From assembly GCA_964564625.1 (NCBI GenBank), contig CAZMBE010000016.1, forward strand, positions 11,569-75,568: a DNA stretch of 64,000 nucleotides. Direction: 5' to 3'. Positions 41,397 through 50,520 of the stretch are shown here, piece after piece. Both the position numbers and the translations under genes were made by a program. The DNA comes from UBA2185 sp964564625. Its GTDB lineage: Bacteria; Desulfobacterota; Syntrophia; Syntrophales; UBA2185. The notes beneath the pieces are model-generated. The model was given only the letters and a program-made list of their open reading frames with translations. It was not told the origin of the DNA and did not search any database. Every line of letters starts with the position of its first letter. The stretch's first letter is position 1.

Positions 41397-41621
41397 TTAA
41401 CCGATTTTCCCCTTCTCTCCTAGCCAGGGCCTTGTGTTATCCAGCAGGAAGTCCCCCATATTGTCACATATGCAGTTATGGCAGAGGTGAACGAGCTTCA
41501 TGCTTGCGATTTGCCGGAAGACCAGCAACGTTGCCGTGTTTTTACTGCACATGAAACACTTGTCGGGGGTGTCTTTATCGTGAAACAGGTAACTTTTTTC
41601 GTCGTCGTATATTATGGGCAT
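41397..41621 (-). CDS. Small CxxC/CxxC protein (tandem paralogue 1)
   Basis: 74 residues from ATG 41621. CFMCSKN and LCHNCICDNMGDFLLDNTRP form a two-site zinc ribbon. Tandem paralogue of the product at 41782-41991; both share TPDKC/APDRC, the IxSMxLVHLC middle and DNTRPWLG. Function unknown. The repeated C-terminal LLDNTRPWLG is a useful search signature. Confidence 0.65.
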   Translation of the reverse strand: MPIIYDDEKSYLFHDKDTPDKCFMCSKNTATLLVFRQIASMKLVHLCHNCICDNMGDFLLDNTRPWLGEKGKIG

Positions 41622-41781
41622 GGATTGTCTCTTCGGCAATAATTGAAGCCAATTTTAACTGAAATGAGAGAGCTTTTCAAGTTGATTTATCGGTACGGAT
41701 GAGAAGCATATCTCACTTACTGAATTATACGGGAAATGTTCACACTCCCGGTGTATGGGTCTTTGCGAGGAAGAGCTACAT

Positions 41782-41991
41782 TCATCTTTTGTCGCCAAGC
41801 CAGGGCCTCGTGTTATCCAGGAGGTAGTCCGCGATATTTTCGTATACGCAATTCCGGCAGAGGTGAACGAGCAACATGCTTTTGATTTGGCGAAAAATCA
41901 TCAGGGTCGGCACATCTTCCCCGCAAATAAAACACCTGTCAGGGGCATCTTTCTCGTGAAACTCGTAAAATTTTTCGTCATCGTACTTCAT
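41782..41991 (-). CDS. Small CxxC/CxxC protein (tandem paralogue 2)
   Basis: 69 residues: MKYDDEKFYEFHEKDAPDRC, FICGEDV, LVHLCRNCVYENIADYLLDN. It is closely similar to the product at 41397-41621, 160 nt downstream on the same strand. The zinc ribbon and conserved C-terminus suggest a binding role; both lie next to a two-component operon. Confidence 0.65.
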   Translation of the reverse strand: MKYDDEKFYEFHEKDAPDRCFICGEDVPTLMIFRQIKSMLLVHLCRNCVYENIADYLLDNTRPWLGDKR

Positions 41992-42065
41992 AGTGTGTCC
42001 AAAGTAATTGAAACAAGGAGGCTACGTTCGCCATCATCCCGCGTGAAGGCTCTATCGCCCCCGGC

Positions 42066-43196
42066 TTAAGAAGATGTTTGAGAAGACCCTGTGGAGGATA
42101 AATGAGCGGGAAACTTCAGTATAAATGTAGTGCCTTCCCCTTCCTTTGAGGCAGCCGAGATCTCCCCTCCATGAGACTCCATGATTTTTTTACAGAAGGT
42201 AAGTCCGAGGCCGGAGCCTTTATGCCGCTCCTCCTTTCCCTTCACTCTGAAAAACGGCTCGAAAATGAAGGGGAGTTTATCCTGGGGAATGCCGCTCCCC
42301 GTGTCTGATATCATGACTGTAATGTAATAATCTTCTCTCTGGGCCGATACTGTAATTTTACCACCCTCCGGGGTGTATTTTGTCGCGTTCCCTATGATAT
42401 TGGTAAAAACCCGTACCAGGCTTTCCTCATCGCCAACTATCTCAAGCTGCGTGTCCGGAATATGTATCTCCAGATTAATTCCTTTCCCCTTGCACACAGG
42501 TGTCATCTCCTCCTCAATTCTCGCAGTGATATGAGACAAGCTTAAAGGCTCTTTCTTCTGCACAAACGTACCGTTTTCTATCCTGCTTAAATCAAGCCAG
42601 TGTTCAATGAGATCTTCAAGGCCCTGAATGCGTACGCTGCACCTTTCAATAATCTCTTTGACCTCTTTATCAAAGCGATCACCGGCGATCGCTTTCAGAG
42701 ATTCTATATATTGCCGGATGACAACGAGAGGGGAACGCATTTCATGGCTTACAAAGGTGATGAAGCTTTTCTCCATCCGCTCCTTTTCTTCCCTCAATCT
42801 TCTTGCTTCAATCTTGAGGTTACGATGATCAAGACCCCGCCTCGCGACAGTCCTCAGCTGGTCGGGACTGAAGGGTTTGGGGAGGTAGTCGTAGGCGCCT
42901 TTCTGTATGGCCTCCACTGCGGAAACGATCGATGCATACCCGGTGATCATGATCATTACAATGTCAGGTATATCTTGTGAAAGGATTTCGATGATTTCCA
43001 TTCCCGATATACCTGGCATTTTGAGATCAATAAACGCAATTTCCGGATTGCTCTCCCGCGCAATTTTGATGCCTTCGAGTCCCTCCCCTGCGGTTAACAC
43101 GGTGTACCCGGATTTCTCCAGTGCCTGCCTGCACCCATCCCGTAGGGATTCCTCGTCATCGATGATTAAAATCAGCGGTTTTTGAGCTTTCATCAT
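42066..43196 (-). CDS. Response regulator-histidine kinase hybrid
   Basis: 376 residues. Receiver domain (~8-125) with IIDDEE, the phospho-Asp in IAFIDLKMPG and a Lys in LPKPF. Next comes HisKA (~145-210) with FITFVSHEMRSPLVVIRQYI, then HATPase_c (~250-365) with VFTNIIGNATKYTPEGG, DTGSGIPQ and GSGLGLTF. No input or membrane domain, so it is a cytoplasmic kinase controlled by its own receiver. It starts 5 nt after the receiver-only gene, in one operon under a -24/-12 element. Confidence 0.9.
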   Translation of the reverse strand: MMKAQKPLILIIDDEESLRDGCRQALEKSGYTVLTAGEGLEGIKIARESNPEIAFIDLKMPGISGMEIIEILSQDIPDIVMIMITGYASIVSAVEAIQKGAYDYLPKPFSPDQLRTVARRGLDHRNLKIEARRLREEKERMEKSFITFVSHEMRSPLVVIRQYIESLKAIAGDRFDKEVKEIIERCSVRIQGLEDLIEHWLDLSRIENGTFVQKKEPLSLSHITARIEEEMTPVCKGKGINLEIHIPDTQLEIVGDEESLVRVFTNIIGNATKYTPEGGKITVSAQREDYYITVMISDTGSGIPQDKLPFIFEPFFRVKGKEERHKGSGLGLTFCKKIMESHGGEISAASKEGEGTTFILKFPAHLSSTGSSQTSS

Positions 43197-43201
43197 ACTA
43201 T

Positions 43202-43594
43202 CTACTTGCCAGCCAGGGCGGACGCAATATATGCGAGCAGGTCTTCACCTTTCACGGGTTTATGCAGCACCTTGTTCACCTTCGGAAAGTCGGGCGGCGC
43301 GTCGAATGATTGATACGGGCCCTGCAGGTCAACGGCGCTCAGCATAAACAGCGGTGTATCCTTCCCTGTGTCCGTGGCGCGGATTTTTGATAACACCGAG
43401 AATCCTTCGCCCCATGTCTCCATCATCATATCGATGATGGCAAGGTCAGGAGCTACCGACTTCCACATTTCCACACCGGTTTTTCCGTCTTCCGCCATAA
43501 ACACTTCATACCCGCCCTTCTCCAGAATCAGTTTGGTTGCATAGAGAAAATCTTTGTCATCATCTATCAAGAGAATTTTTTTCTTTTCTGCCAT
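43202..43594 (-). CDS. Stand-alone response regulator receiver
   Basis: 130 residues, CheY-like. Acidic pocket LLIDDDKD, phospho-Asp in LAIIDMMMETWGEGF, Lys in LHKPVKGEDL. There is no output domain. GGAGGTGA precedes the ATG. First gene of an operon with the downstream receiver-kinase hybrid; it may shuttle phosphate to another protein. Confidence 0.9.
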   Translation of the reverse strand: MAEKKKILLIDDDKDFLYATKLILEKGGYEVFMAEDGKTGVEMWKSVAPDLAIIDMMMETWGEGFSVLSKIRATDTGKDTPLFMLSAVDLQGPYQSFDAPPDFPKVNKVLHKPVKGEDLLAYIASALAGK

Positions 43595-43632
43595 GGTCTT
43601 TCACCTCCATTTTTGATTTTGTATTATATATA

Positions 43633-43648
43633 AGCAATGATGATGCCA
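43633..43648 (-). promoter_or_regulatory. Candidate sigma-54 promoter of the receiver/kinase operon
   Basis: On the minus strand TGGCATCATCATTGCT: GG and GC are separated by exactly 10 nt, with TGGCA and TTGCT matching the consensus. It lies about 40 nt upstream of the ATG at 43594. A sigma-54 activator gene is 2 kb away at 45515. Confidence 0.65.
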
Positions 43649-43798
43649 GATCATAACCTGTTGATTTATTTATGAATTATATTTAAGATGGGCGCGAAAA
43701 ACAATTATGAGGGGTAAAACTCCCCTCCCGCGAGGCGGATAACCCCCATGGCAATGGCTCCTGAAGGTTAGTAATTGCCCGGCAAGTGTTCTCGCCAT

Positions 43799-43827
43799 TT
43801 GACAACCATGCGTTATTGGCTTATATT
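43799..43827 (+). promoter_or_regulatory. Sigma-70 promoter abutting the thiolase-like gene
   Basis: TTGACA (43799-43804), 17-nt spacer, TATATT (43822-43827, 5/6). The expected start of transcription, 43833-43835, is 1-3 nt before the ATG at 43836 and leaves no room for a ribosome site. Confidence 0.55.
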
Positions 43828-43835
43828 CCACTGTA

Positions 43836-45434
43836 ATGAAATCGAAGCCTATACCAATTCTTGTCGGCGTTTCACAATTCACCCAGTCAAGAAATGCCTT
43901 TCCCGCCCTTGATCCGCTTGGACTCATGATCAGGGCCGGTCGAGATGCCTTTACCGACGCTGGTTCGGACGTATTGCCTGCAATTATTGATACCGTTTGT
44001 GTAGTCAACAGCTTTTCCCGCGATGATGAAAAAACACCACTCATGCTCGCAGAGTCACTGGGAATAAAGCCCCGGGATGCCGTCTATTCAACGATCGGCG
44101 GCAACACGCCGCAGAAACTTGTGAACCGGTTTTCCCGTGACATTGCATCCGGAAGGAGAAGAGCCGTCCTGATTGCCGGCGCTGAAGCGGTGTATTCGTT
44201 GTACCGTTACTCCAGAGGGAAAGCGGACCTGAACTGGCCGGACAATAGAACCTTCCTTCAACTCAGGGAAAAGAACCTCCCGGTCAATTTCGACACTCTA
44301 CTTCACCTTGGATGTGATCACGAAAAGAAGATCCTCGAGATGCGGGGCGTCTCGTATGATGAACCGAACAACAGGATTGAAGAGTCCTATGATCTCTTTA
44401 TGCCCCACCTGATGTATCCATTCTTTGAAACCGCGCTTCGGGGCATTTCCGGCCGCACTCCCGAAGAGCATCGCCTGTACATGGGCCGCTGTTATGAACG
44501 CCTTTTACGCATCGCCGTAATGAATCCCCATGCCTGGTGCCGGAGGCAACTCTCCGCGGAAGATATTACACGCTCCACTCCCCATAATCGCTATGTCGTA
44601 TATCCATACACCGTCCGCATGATGGCCAACATCAACGTGGACCAGGCGGCAGCACTGATTATGATGAACGATCAGGACGCGGATAAACTCAACATTGACC
44701 GTTCTCAATGGGTATACCCCATGGGGGGAGCGGAATTTAACAACATCTGGCACGTGACCCGGCGGCCGAGGCTCTATGATTCTCCTGCCATCACGGAAGC
44801 GGCAACGCTTGCCCTGAAGCAATCCGGACTTCTCCTGTCCGACATCGATATTTTCGACCTCTACAGCTGTTTCCCGTCAGCCTTAGAGATTTCACGTCGG
44901 GCTATCGGTATTCCTGAAGACGATCCGAGAGATCTGACTGTCACCGGCGGACTTGCTTTTTTCGGCGGTCCCGGGAATAACTATTCCATGCATGCCGTTG
45001 CTTCTCTTGTTCACCGCATTCGCCGTGACAGTCGCCTGAAGGGCATGATAGCGGCGAATGGCTGGTACAATTCGAAACACGCCATCGGCATCTATGGCGC
45101 AGAACCTCCCGATTGCCCCTGGGATGATCGCGATGATTCTGCTGTCCAGAAGGCAATTGATGGGGAGGCCCTTCCTGAGCCTGTTCAACAGGCCGATGGC
45201 GCTCTTACCATAGAGGCGTTCATGATTCGTTATGATAAGGAAGGGAAACCGGAACGTGCCACAGTTATCGGTCTTTTGCAGGACGGCCATCGGGCGTTGG
45301 CGGATGTCGACGCACAGATTGTCGATCTCAGAAAACTCGAATGTGTGGAAATTGTCGGGAAAACCGGCCATGTGCGCTATAATGCCTGCACAGGCCGCAA
45401 TGTGATTACACTCCATCCCCTGGCCAATCCTTAA
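43836..45434 (+). CDS. Thiolase-superfamily (SCP2/acetyl-CoA acetyltransferase-like) protein with C-terminal extra domain
   Basis: 532 residues. The thiolase fold is recognisable from PIPILVGVSQFTQSRNAFPA to DLYSCFPSALEISRRAIG, GGLAFFGGPGNNYSMHAV (the conserved His) and GMIAANGWYNSKHAIGIYG. The position of the N-terminal nucleophilic Cys is occupied by STIGGNTPQK, as in SCP2-thiolase-like non-classical members. A ~90-residue C-terminal domain follows (from about 440). Homologues are annotated as acetyl-CoA acetyltransferases without proven activity. No ribosome site precedes the ATG (see promoter). Confidence 0.8.
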   Translation: MKSKPIPILVGVSQFTQSRNAFPALDPLGLMIRAGRDAFTDAGSDVLPAIIDTVCVVNSFSRDDEKTPLMLAESLGIKPRDAVYSTIGGNTPQKLVNRFSRDIASGRRRAVLIAGAEAVYSLYRYSRGKADLNWPDNRTFLQLREKNLPVNFDTLLHLGCDHEKKILEMRGVSYDEPNNRIEESYDLFMPHLMYPFFETALRGISGRTPEEHRLYMGRCYERLLRIAVMNPHAWCRRQLSAEDITRSTPHNRYVVYPYTVRMMANINVDQAAALIMMNDQDADKLNIDRSQWVYPMGGAEFNNIWHVTRRPRLYDSPAITEAATLALKQSGLLLSDIDIFDLYSCFPSALEISRRAIGIPEDDPRDLTVTGGLAFFGGPGNNYSMHAVASLVHRIRRDSRLKGMIAANGWYNSKHAIGIYGAEPPDCPWDDRDDSAVQKAIDGEALPEPVQQADGALTIEAFMIRYDKEGKPERATVIGLLQDGHRALADVDAQIVDLRKLECVEIVGKTGHVRYNACTGRNVITLHPLANP

Positions 45435-45514
45435 AAATCTCGCATCAAAAACCGCTCGTGTTCTTGAAAAACGGATGACAGACCATAGACCCGACTGCGG
45501 GTGCGCCGGCGTTT

Positions 45515-46858
45515 TTACTGATTCTCGATCTTGATACCGTAATTGCGGATTTTTATCCGAAGGGTCTTTCTGTCGATGCCAAGGAATTTTGCGGTTTTGT
45601 TGATCTGGAAGTGGAAGTGACGCAGCGCCTTTACGATATGTTCTTTCTCCACATCTATCAGGGTCACCCTGCCTGTGGAAGAATCCACGACTGGGGCTCT
45701 GGTCTGCTCATTCTGCCCGTAATAGAATATATCGGAAAGATCGACGACCTCGTGGTCGCAAAGCACACAGAGGCGCTCTATAGTATTCCTCAGTTCCCGG
45801 ACGTTCCCCGGCCATCTGTAGGATATGAGAGATTTCCTTGCCTCTTCCGAGAAGCATCTCACCTTGCTTTCGTACTTTGCGAGGAATATATCGAGGTAAT
45901 GCTGGGCAATGGGCAGAATATCGGCTTTATGTTCATTCAATGGCTTTATATGGAGCGGCACGACGGAAATCCTGTAGAACAGATCCTCTCTGAATCTGCC
46001 TGCATCGATTTCCGACCTGATGTCTCTATTCGTCGCGGCGATGAGCCGGACATCAATCTTTTCCGGCGATGATCTGCCTACCTTCGGCACTTCCTGCTCC
46101 TGGATCGCCCGCAAAAGTTTCGCCTGAATGTTGAGGTTGATGTTGGAAATCTCATCCAGGAACAATGTCCCCTTATCAGCCATCTGGAAGCGGCCTTCCC
46201 GTGATTCAGTGGCCCCGCTGAACGCCCCTTTGACATGTCCGAACAATTCGCTTTCCATGAGGGTCTCCACGAGGGAAGAACAGTCAACGGGAATAAACGG
46301 TTTATCTGACCTTTTGCTGAGGTTGTGGATGGTGCGCGCGACAAGTTCCTTTCCCGTACCGCTCTCTCCGGTAATGAGAACGGTGCTGTCCGTATGGGCA
46401 ATCCTTCCGATGGATTCTTTGAGTTCCTTCATGTAGTCGCTATTGCCGATCAACACGGAAAGCTCCCTTTCACCGGCTCCCATATCACTCTCTCTCAACG
46501 CCTCTTCAACGGCTCCCCTAAGATCGGCTGCAGAGTAAGGCTTTGTGAGAAAATTAAAGGCCCCTTGCCTCATCGCCTCGACGGCTATGGGTATGCTGCC
46601 GTAACCGGTAATGATTATGACTTTTGCGGAGATGTTTTTCTCGACCTTGACCTTCTTGAGAATTTCCAAACCATCCAGTTTGGGCATCCGGATGTCCAGG
46701 AGGATTACATCATACATATCTTTGAGCGCCATCTCCAGGCCCAGTCGTGCATCCCCGGTACTCTCAACCTGGAAACCTTTACGGGACAGGACTTGCGCAC
46801 ATCCATCCCGTATGGATTCTTCATCATCAATGATGAGAATCTTCTTTTTCGCAGTCAT
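45515..46858 (-). CDS. NtrC-family sigma-54-dependent response regulator
   Basis: 447 residues from ATG 46858 (AAGGAAG upstream; the ATG at 46876 has none). Receiver (~5-115) with DVILLDIRMPKLDG. AAA+ domain (~140-375) with Walker A GESGTGKE, the sigma-54-contacting loop ELFGHVKGAFSGATESREGR (GAFSGA variant of GAFTGA) and Walker B GTLFLDEISN. The Fis-type helix-turn-helix is at the C-terminus (FQINKTAKFLGIDRKTLRIK). It is the cognate regulator of the upstream kinase (46888-48894). It is a candidate activator of the sigma-54 promoters at 53540 and 43633. Confidence 0.93.
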   Translation of the reverse strand: MTAKKKILIIDDEESIRDGCAQVLSRKGFQVESTGDARLGLEMALKDMYDVILLDIRMPKLDGLEILKKVKVEKNISAKVIIITGYGSIPIAVEAMRQGAFNFLTKPYSAADLRGAVEEALRESDMGAGERELSVLIGNSDYMKELKESIGRIAHTDSTVLITGESGTGKELVARTIHNLSKRSDKPFIPVDCSSLVETLMESELFGHVKGAFSGATESREGRFQMADKGTLFLDEISNINLNIQAKLLRAIQEQEVPKVGRSSPEKIDVRLIAATNRDIRSEIDAGRFREDLFYRISVVPLHIKPLNEHKADILPIAQHYLDIFLAKYESKVRCFSEEARKSLISYRWPGNVRELRNTIERLCVLCDHEVVDLSDIFYYGQNEQTRAPVVDSSTGRVTLIDVEKEHIVKALRHFHFQINKTAKFLGIDRKTLRIKIRNYGIKIENQ

Positions 46859-46887
46859 GGTATCTTCCTTCTTCATACATTACAAAA

Positions 46888-48894
46888 TCAGCTGTAGAAA
46901 ACATCCTCATCCATACCGCTGTATTTACCCATGTAAGGAGGCAGGGAAATGATGAATGTGGTTCCTTTTCCGGGTTCGCTCTCCGCATCGATGATGCCGT
47001 TATGCTTCCTGATGATTCCATATACGATGGAGAGTCCAAGACCTGTTCCCTTGCCGGGTTCCTTTGTTGTAAAGAAAGGTTCGAATATGTGCGGAAGGTG
47101 TTCCCTGTCTATCCCTTTCCCTGTATCCGATACCGAAATCTTTGCCGAATTATTTGAGCCCAGCTCCGTAGTTATAGTGAGGCTGCCCTTGCCTTTCATG
47201 GCATCGGCGGCATTGATGAACAGATTGAGAAAAACATCCTCCAACCGGGCTCTGTCGCCGACTATGTCGGGAAGATTCTCTGCGAGATTGGTCTTTATTT
47301 CAATACCGTGGAACATAGCCTGATCCTTTACGAGATTAAGCGCCGTTTTGATGACATTGTTTATCTTCAGAGGCAGCATGTCGCCTGTGGGTGTTCGGGC
47401 AAAATCAAGGAGGTTTTGGACGATACCCTTACATCTGTTCGTCTGGTAAATAATTTTTTGCATGTTTTCCCGGGCCGGGGAGTCTGCCGGAATATCTTCG
47501 AGAACGAGATTGCTGTAAAGGAGGATCCCCCCCAGGGGGTTGTTTACCTCGTGGGCGACACCCGCCGCCATTTCCCCCAGGGCGGTCAATTTTTCCGTTC
47601 TTGCAAGCTGCTCGTGCGCCTTGTGCAGCTTTTCATCGTGGTCCTTCAAAGACCTGGACATATAATTAAACGCTTCATCCAGCATGTCAAACCCGGAGAT
47701 TTTATCCGGGGACAGCTTGTAGTCCAAATTGCCCGCAGCGATGGCTTCCGCAGCTTCCTTCAACATACGTATCCGTTTTATGATTGTGTTGCCCAGGAAA
47801 AAGGAAATGATAAAAGCGATAACCATGCCCAGCCCTGTGATACCCATGTTTATCCATATACTATTCCACTTTATGTCCCGGTACTTCGCCTCCAGCAGAC
47901 CTACATAGAGAATTCCTATAAGGTTTTTATTCATATTGTAGATCGGCGTGTAGGTGGTTATGTACCAGTCATCGACAACGAAGGCTCTGCCAACCCAGTC
48001 CCGGCCTTCTACAATGACCCTGTCATAGACTTCCCTGGACAGCGTGGTGCCGATAGCCCTTTTATTGTCTTTTGTCATGACGTTGGTCGATATCCTCACA
48101 CCACCCTGAAATATGGTTGCCACACCCATATCGCTGCCTTTGTACTTTTCTCCCTGGTATACGGTTTCTTTCACCTTATCCACGATGGTGTTGTCCTTGT
48201 TCAGAAGAACACCCCCCACTATAGCCCCGAGGAGATTTTTTTGTTTATCAAAGAGGGGATACGCCGCCATCATAACCATACCGTCGGAAAGCTGTTTTGC
48301 TTCTGGTTCATAAGAAAGGGGTATTTTTGTGATTTCCATTGTGACACGATCGGTAAGGCCAGGATTCTCCCTTAGAATTTTGTGTATGGACATGAGTTCG
48401 GTAGATAATTGCAGCGTTTTGTTTTCCAGACATTGTTGTACGACCGGCAACCAGAGTAAATTGTCTCCCCTGGCATCCGGGTTCGCCGCCCTGTACAGGA
48501 CATTCCCGCCCGCATCGATCACCGTAATCATATCAAGGTTCACCTCATCGCTCTGCATCTGCGTCTCATTTTCATTCCGGATCAGGCTCCGTAACATACT
48601 CATCTTGGAGTAGTCGCGGTCGACCATTATTGCCTGCAAATCCGATCTCTCTGCAGTGAAGAGAATATGGTAGGCTATTTTTTCCATGGTTTGATTATAG
48701 ATCAATTTTGCGGTATTGATGTCCTGGCGGACTCTGTTTTGCACCTCGTCTATGGTGCTTTTGTTGATCGTCCATATCCCCACAAGGGTTGCGACAAAAC
48801 CCGTAAGAAACGTAGCTATCAGGAATCCGACAACAAGGCGGCTTTGCAGGTTTAACTTAAATATTTTATTCGCTAATCCGCTGATCATTTTCAT
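46888..48894 (-). CDS. Membrane histidine kinase with Cache-type sensor
   Basis: 668 residues. TM1 about 20-42 (LVVGFLIATFLTGFVATLVG) and TM2 about 350-372 (GITGLGMVIAFIISFFLG) bracket a ~300-residue periplasmic Cache-like sensor domain. HAMP (~370-425), HisKA with LGEMAAGVAHEVNNPLGG (His acceptor) and HATPase_c with NLFINAADAMKGKG, DTGKGIDRE and GTGLGLSI follow. Related sensors bind small carboxylates or amino acids; formate is an attractive but unproven ligand. It is followed by the NtrC-type gene 29 nt away. Confidence 0.92.
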   Translation of the reverse strand: MKMISGLANKIFKLNLQSRLVVGFLIATFLTGFVATLVGIWTINKSTIDEVQNRVRQDINTAKLIYNQTMEKIAYHILFTAERSDLQAIMVDRDYSKMSMLRSLIRNENETQMQSDEVNLDMITVIDAGGNVLYRAANPDARGDNLLWLPVVQQCLENKTLQLSTELMSIHKILRENPGLTDRVTMEITKIPLSYEPEAKQLSDGMVMMAAYPLFDKQKNLLGAIVGGVLLNKDNTIVDKVKETVYQGEKYKGSDMGVATIFQGGVRISTNVMTKDNKRAIGTTLSREVYDRVIVEGRDWVGRAFVVDDWYITTYTPIYNMNKNLIGILYVGLLEAKYRDIKWNSIWINMGITGLGMVIAFIISFFLGNTIIKRIRMLKEAAEAIAAGNLDYKLSPDKISGFDMLDEAFNYMSRSLKDHDEKLHKAHEQLARTEKLTALGEMAAGVAHEVNNPLGGILLYSNLVLEDIPADSPARENMQKIIYQTNRCKGIVQNLLDFARTPTGDMLPLKINNVIKTALNLVKDQAMFHGIEIKTNLAENLPDIVGDRARLEDVFLNLFINAADAMKGKGSLTITTELGSNNSAKISVSDTGKGIDREHLPHIFEPFFTTKEPGKGTGLGLSIVYGIIRKHNGIIDAESEPGKGTTFIISLPPYMGKYSGMDEDVFYS

Positions 48895-48996
48895 GGTGAA
48901 TTTCCGTAGCAGTGTATTTCTGAAAAATACTTAATGACTTAATCTATATCACGATGGAATTGATTTAATCAATCGGTCTTTGGCGACACCGGGGGT

Positions 48997-49028
48997 GTGT
49001 GGGTATAAAAACTGCGTTATACCCACAC
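48997..49028 (-). other. Perfect 12-bp stem-loop between response regulator and kinase genes
   Basis: GTGTGGGTATAA and TTATACCCACAC pair completely over an 8-nt loop. No T-run on either strand, so it is not a standard terminator. Its place in the ~200-nt gap within the same-strand gene series fits an attenuator, an mRNA-processing site or an operator dyad. Confidence 0.6.
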
Positions 49029-49100
49029 ATGGAAGCTTCTCCTCCTGCGGAAGGGGATTCTCCCGCTAAGGTGAAGTTATCGGAGATGCACGCGGAATCT

Positions 49101-49490
49101 TCAGCCAAGAAGCTTGTTAACTCTGGAGAGAAGCTCCGCGACGGGGATGGGTTTTGCTACATAATCATCCGCCTGTAAATATTCTCCATCCGTCTCCGGA
49201 GAAAATTTGAATCCTGTTTTTTCAGTAACTGCCGTCACCATCAGGATAGGTATTGTGCTGCACTGTTCATCATGCTTAAGATTGTAGCAGAATTCAAAAC
49301 CATCCGTGTGCTTATCCATCATTACATCAAGAATGATGAGATCAGGTCTGTTTTTTTCTACGGTTTTACGCCCATCATCTATGTTCAGTACATGATTTAC
49401 GGCATAACCGTTACTTTCCAGCACGATCCTCAGCGCCTCACCATAGTCCTTATCATCGTCAATGATGAGTATCTTTTTTTTCTCAGACAT
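49101..49490 (-). CDS. Stand-alone response regulator receiver linked to formate dehydrogenase
   Basis: 129 residues from ATG 49490 (GGAGG 5 nt upstream; a longer start at 49520 is inside the previous gene). LIIDDDKDYG, phospho-Asp in LIILDVMMDKHTDGFE, Lys in YVAKPIPVAEL. Receiver only. It begins 16 nt after the Fe-S subunit of formate dehydrogenase, so it is in that operon and may relay signals between the kinase and the NtrC-type regulator downstream. Confidence 0.88.
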   Translation of the reverse strand: MSEKKKILIIDDDKDYGEALRIVLESNGYAVNHVLNIDDGRKTVEKNRPDLIILDVMMDKHTDGFEFCYNLKHDEQCSTIPILMVTAVTEKTGFKFSPETDGEYLQADDYVAKPIPVAELLSRVNKLLG

Positions 49491-49506
49491 GGGAACCTCC
49501 AAAATC

Positions 49507-50520
49507 CTATTTTGCAGCAATTTTCTTTACAACCTCCAGCGCCCCAATATGGACAGGACAATAATCGGAACAGCGGCCGCAGCCGACACAACCGCAGAGA
49601 CTCCCCTGGATGTCGGTCTCGTTGAAATAAAGAAGCTTGTGCTCATGCCGCCTTTTGAGCCTTAACGCCTGGGTAGCCCTCGGGTTGTGGCCTGACGCCT
49701 CGCGGGTAAACCCGCCATAGAGGCACGCATCCCAGGTCCGGGCCCTGACGCCTTTGCCCGGAGCCGACTCATGATCATACACGTTAAAACAGGTACATGT
49801 CGGGCAGACAAAGGCACAGCCTCCGCATATGATGCATTTTTTCCCGAAGTAGTCCCAGACATCCTCGTCGGCTGATCCGTCCTTCAGCCGGTTCATGGCT
49901 TCGTTGACCTCTTGTACTATAGGTATGCTCTGGACGGCTTTTTGCGTGAACGCTTTTATTTTTTCTTTTGCCGCCGTGTCATCCATCTCAACCAGGAAGT
50001 CTGATGAAAGCAATTTTTCCCCCTTCCGGCTGCCCGTCTCTATAATAAAGACGTCTCCCGCGTCGTAGAACTGCAAATCGAAGCCCTTGTGCGCGACGGG
50101 ACCGCTTAATGTTGTCGTGCAGAAACACGTCTCGTTCTGGGGACCGGGACATGCCATGACGACCGTCAAGGCTGCGTCTTTTTTTGCGCGGTAGTAAATA
50201 TCCTCCCGGTCACGGGTCATAAAACTCCCACACTGGAGGAGCCCCATCATGTCGCATGACCGTATGCCGAAAAGGATTGCCTGTTGTGCCGTTACGACCT
50301 CGCGGAACTCATTGTTTTCCACCTGAAAAATCACTTCGCTGTGTGGAAGAAAAACCGACTTCGGCCAGAGCGGTTTCTTGTGGTCAAGGGTAAATGAATC
50401 CTCTTGAAAGGTATCGAATATGCAATCACCCTGGGTTGTTTTCGTTGGGGCAAGAACGTGATGCTCCCTCGCCCAAGACCTGAGCAGTTTCTTCACGTTT
50501 TCTTTCGCGATTGTTTTCAT
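49507..50520 (-). CDS. Two-cluster Fe-S subunit of formate dehydrogenase module (sulfhydrogenase-beta/AsrA-like)
   Basis: 337 residues from ATG 50520; AGGAG precedes it and the start overlaps the fdhA stop (ATGA), so translation is coupled. The C-terminal half has two [4Fe-4S] motifs: CIICGGCAFVCPTC and CGCVGCGRCSDYCPV. The N-terminal half contains FGIRSCDMMGLLQC. The family includes HydB of sulfhydrogenases and anaerobic sulfite reductase subunit A, which conduct electrons between a flavin subunit and the catalytic subunit. Here the partner is formate dehydrogenase. Confidence 0.85.
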   Translation of the reverse strand: MKTIAKENVKKLLRSWAREHHVLAPTKTTQGDCIFDTFQEDSFTLDHKKPLWPKSVFLPHSEVIFQVENNEFREVVTAQQAILFGIRSCDMMGLLQCGSFMTRDREDIYYRAKKDAALTVVMACPGPQNETCFCTTTLSGPVAHKGFDLQFYDAGDVFIIETGSRKGEKLLSSDFLVEMDDTAAKEKIKAFTQKAVQSIPIVQEVNEAMNRLKDGSADEDVWDYFGKKCIICGGCAFVCPTCTCFNVYDHESAPGKGVRARTWDACLYGGFTREASGHNPRATQALRLKRRHEHKLLYFNETDIQGSLCGCVGCGRCSDYCPVHIGALEVVKKIAAK

